A stretch of DNA of 12,728 nt from DATIHK01 sp035480775 (lineage in GTDB: Bacteria; Patescibacteriota; WWE3; UBA101185; UBA10185), in assembly GCA_035480775.1 (NCBI GenBank), contig DATIHK010000071.1, positions 1 through 12,728 on the forward strand, in the 5' to 3' direction. Position numbers and translations under genes: made by a program. The notes below the pieces were generated by a model. That model did no database searches and was not told the DNA's origin. It saw only the letters and a program-made list of their open reading frames with translations. This document shows, piece by piece, positions 12,432 to 12,728 of this stretch. How positions within the stretch are numbered: position 1 is the stretch's first letter; each line of letters opens with the position of its first letter.

Positions 12432-12472
12432 ATATTTATCCTCATTTGGGGGCAAGTTTTTGGAAAAGCCAC

Positions 12473-12728
12473 TTATTTCGAAACTAAAAGTGCCATTTCA
12501 ACAAGTCTATTGGAATATCCCCATTCATTGTCGTACCAAGCCATAACTTTTACTAAATCTCCATCGACAACTTTGGTCATGCTCAAGTCTACAATTGCAG
12601 AAAATGTGCTTCCAATAATATCTGTCGAAACAATTGGTTCATAAGTAGCGTCAACAATTCCTTTGTAAAATGGTTTTTCTTTGGCTTCTAAAAATGCTTG
12701 ATTAACTTCATCGACAGTTGTGGGTCGC
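12473..12728 (-). CDS. gap: Glyceraldehyde-3-phosphate dehydrogenase, C-terminal 84 residues only
   Basis: Oxidises glyceraldehyde 3-phosphate to 1,3-bisphosphoglycerate with NAD(P). The visible end contains the family signature MAWYDNEWGYSNRLVEMA near the C-terminus, preceded by STDIIGSTFSAIVDLSMTKVVDGDLVKV, the usual end of the catalytic domain. The TAA stop is at 12473-12475. The N-terminal NAD domain and the catalytic Cys are beyond the right edge. It is on the same strand as pgk and upstream of it, the common gap-pgk order, but about 1.6 kb of opposite-strand orphan genes now separates them. I see no clear terminator after its stop. Confidence 0.95.
   Translation of the reverse strand, partial: RPTTVDEVNQAFLEAKEKPFYKGIVDATYEPIVSTDIIGSTFSAIVDLSMTKVVDGDLVKVMAWYDNEWGYSNRLVEMALLVSK

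Noticed and set aside
12414..12644. 76-residue + strand frame at the right end
   Set aside because: It starts inside the terminator stem and is antisense to the conserved C-terminus of gap.
1..12728. Recoded TGA (as in some CPR phyla)
   Set aside because: TGA serves as the stop for murJ, pilN, the LCP gene and an orphan gene, and no conserved protein here needs TGA read as an amino acid.
1..12728. CRISPR arrays, insertion sequences, tRNA or rRNA genes
   Set aside because: No regularly spaced repeats, transposase motifs, terminal repeats or tRNA-like cloverleaf seen; gaps between genes are too short and hold only promoters and terminators.

Overview
The window looks like a chromosomal piece of a Candidate Phyla Radiation (Patescibacteria) bacterium or a similarly reduced lineage. 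The DNA is AT-rich, genes overlap or touch, core enzymes are short and divergent (PGK of 320 residues, HolA of 236), and many proteins are small and unrecognised. The genetic code looks standard: TGA ends several genes and does not interrupt any conserved frame. The exact phylum cannot be fixed from the sequence alone.

Layout. 1-1246 (-) is the N-terminal two thirds of lepA. 1310-1735 (+) is an orphan four-helix membrane protein with its own promoter, strong ribosome binding site and terminator. 1806-3452 (-) is a MurJ-type flippase. Divergent from it is a + strand operon (3484-5569): ribosomal protein S20, PilN-like and PilO-like type IV pilus proteins, a 68-residue membrane protein and a 154-residue surface protein with a sortase-type C-terminus. 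It converges tail to tail, with a 4-base overlap, on a long - strand operon read from 10824 down to 5566: pgk, a one-cluster ferredoxin, a truncated aldehyde ferredoxin oxidoreductase (AOR)-like protein, triosephosphate isomerase, an LCP-family transferase, DNA polymerase III delta and a sortase. 10840-12431 holds four small unrecognised + strand genes in three transcription units. They lie between pgk and the 3' end of gap (12473-12728, -).

How it fits together. gap, pgk and tpiA supply lower glycolysis, and an AOR-like/ferredoxin pair is translationally coupled between pgk and tpiA. murJ, the LCP protein, the sortase and the pilus genes serve the cell surface. The 154-residue protein is a candidate substrate of the sortase it converges on. 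Two gene styles are visible. Core operons begin with extended -10 boxes placed so that mRNAs would be nearly leaderless, and they lack clear terminators. The orphan + strand genes have 30-45 base leaders, strong Shine-Dalgarno sites and good hairpin terminators.

The best candidates for something unusual are the truncated AOR plus ferredoxin inside the glycolytic operon, the sortase/substrate pair, the orphan cassettes, and a MurJ without the usual charged residues. The remaining genes are ordinary housekeeping families.
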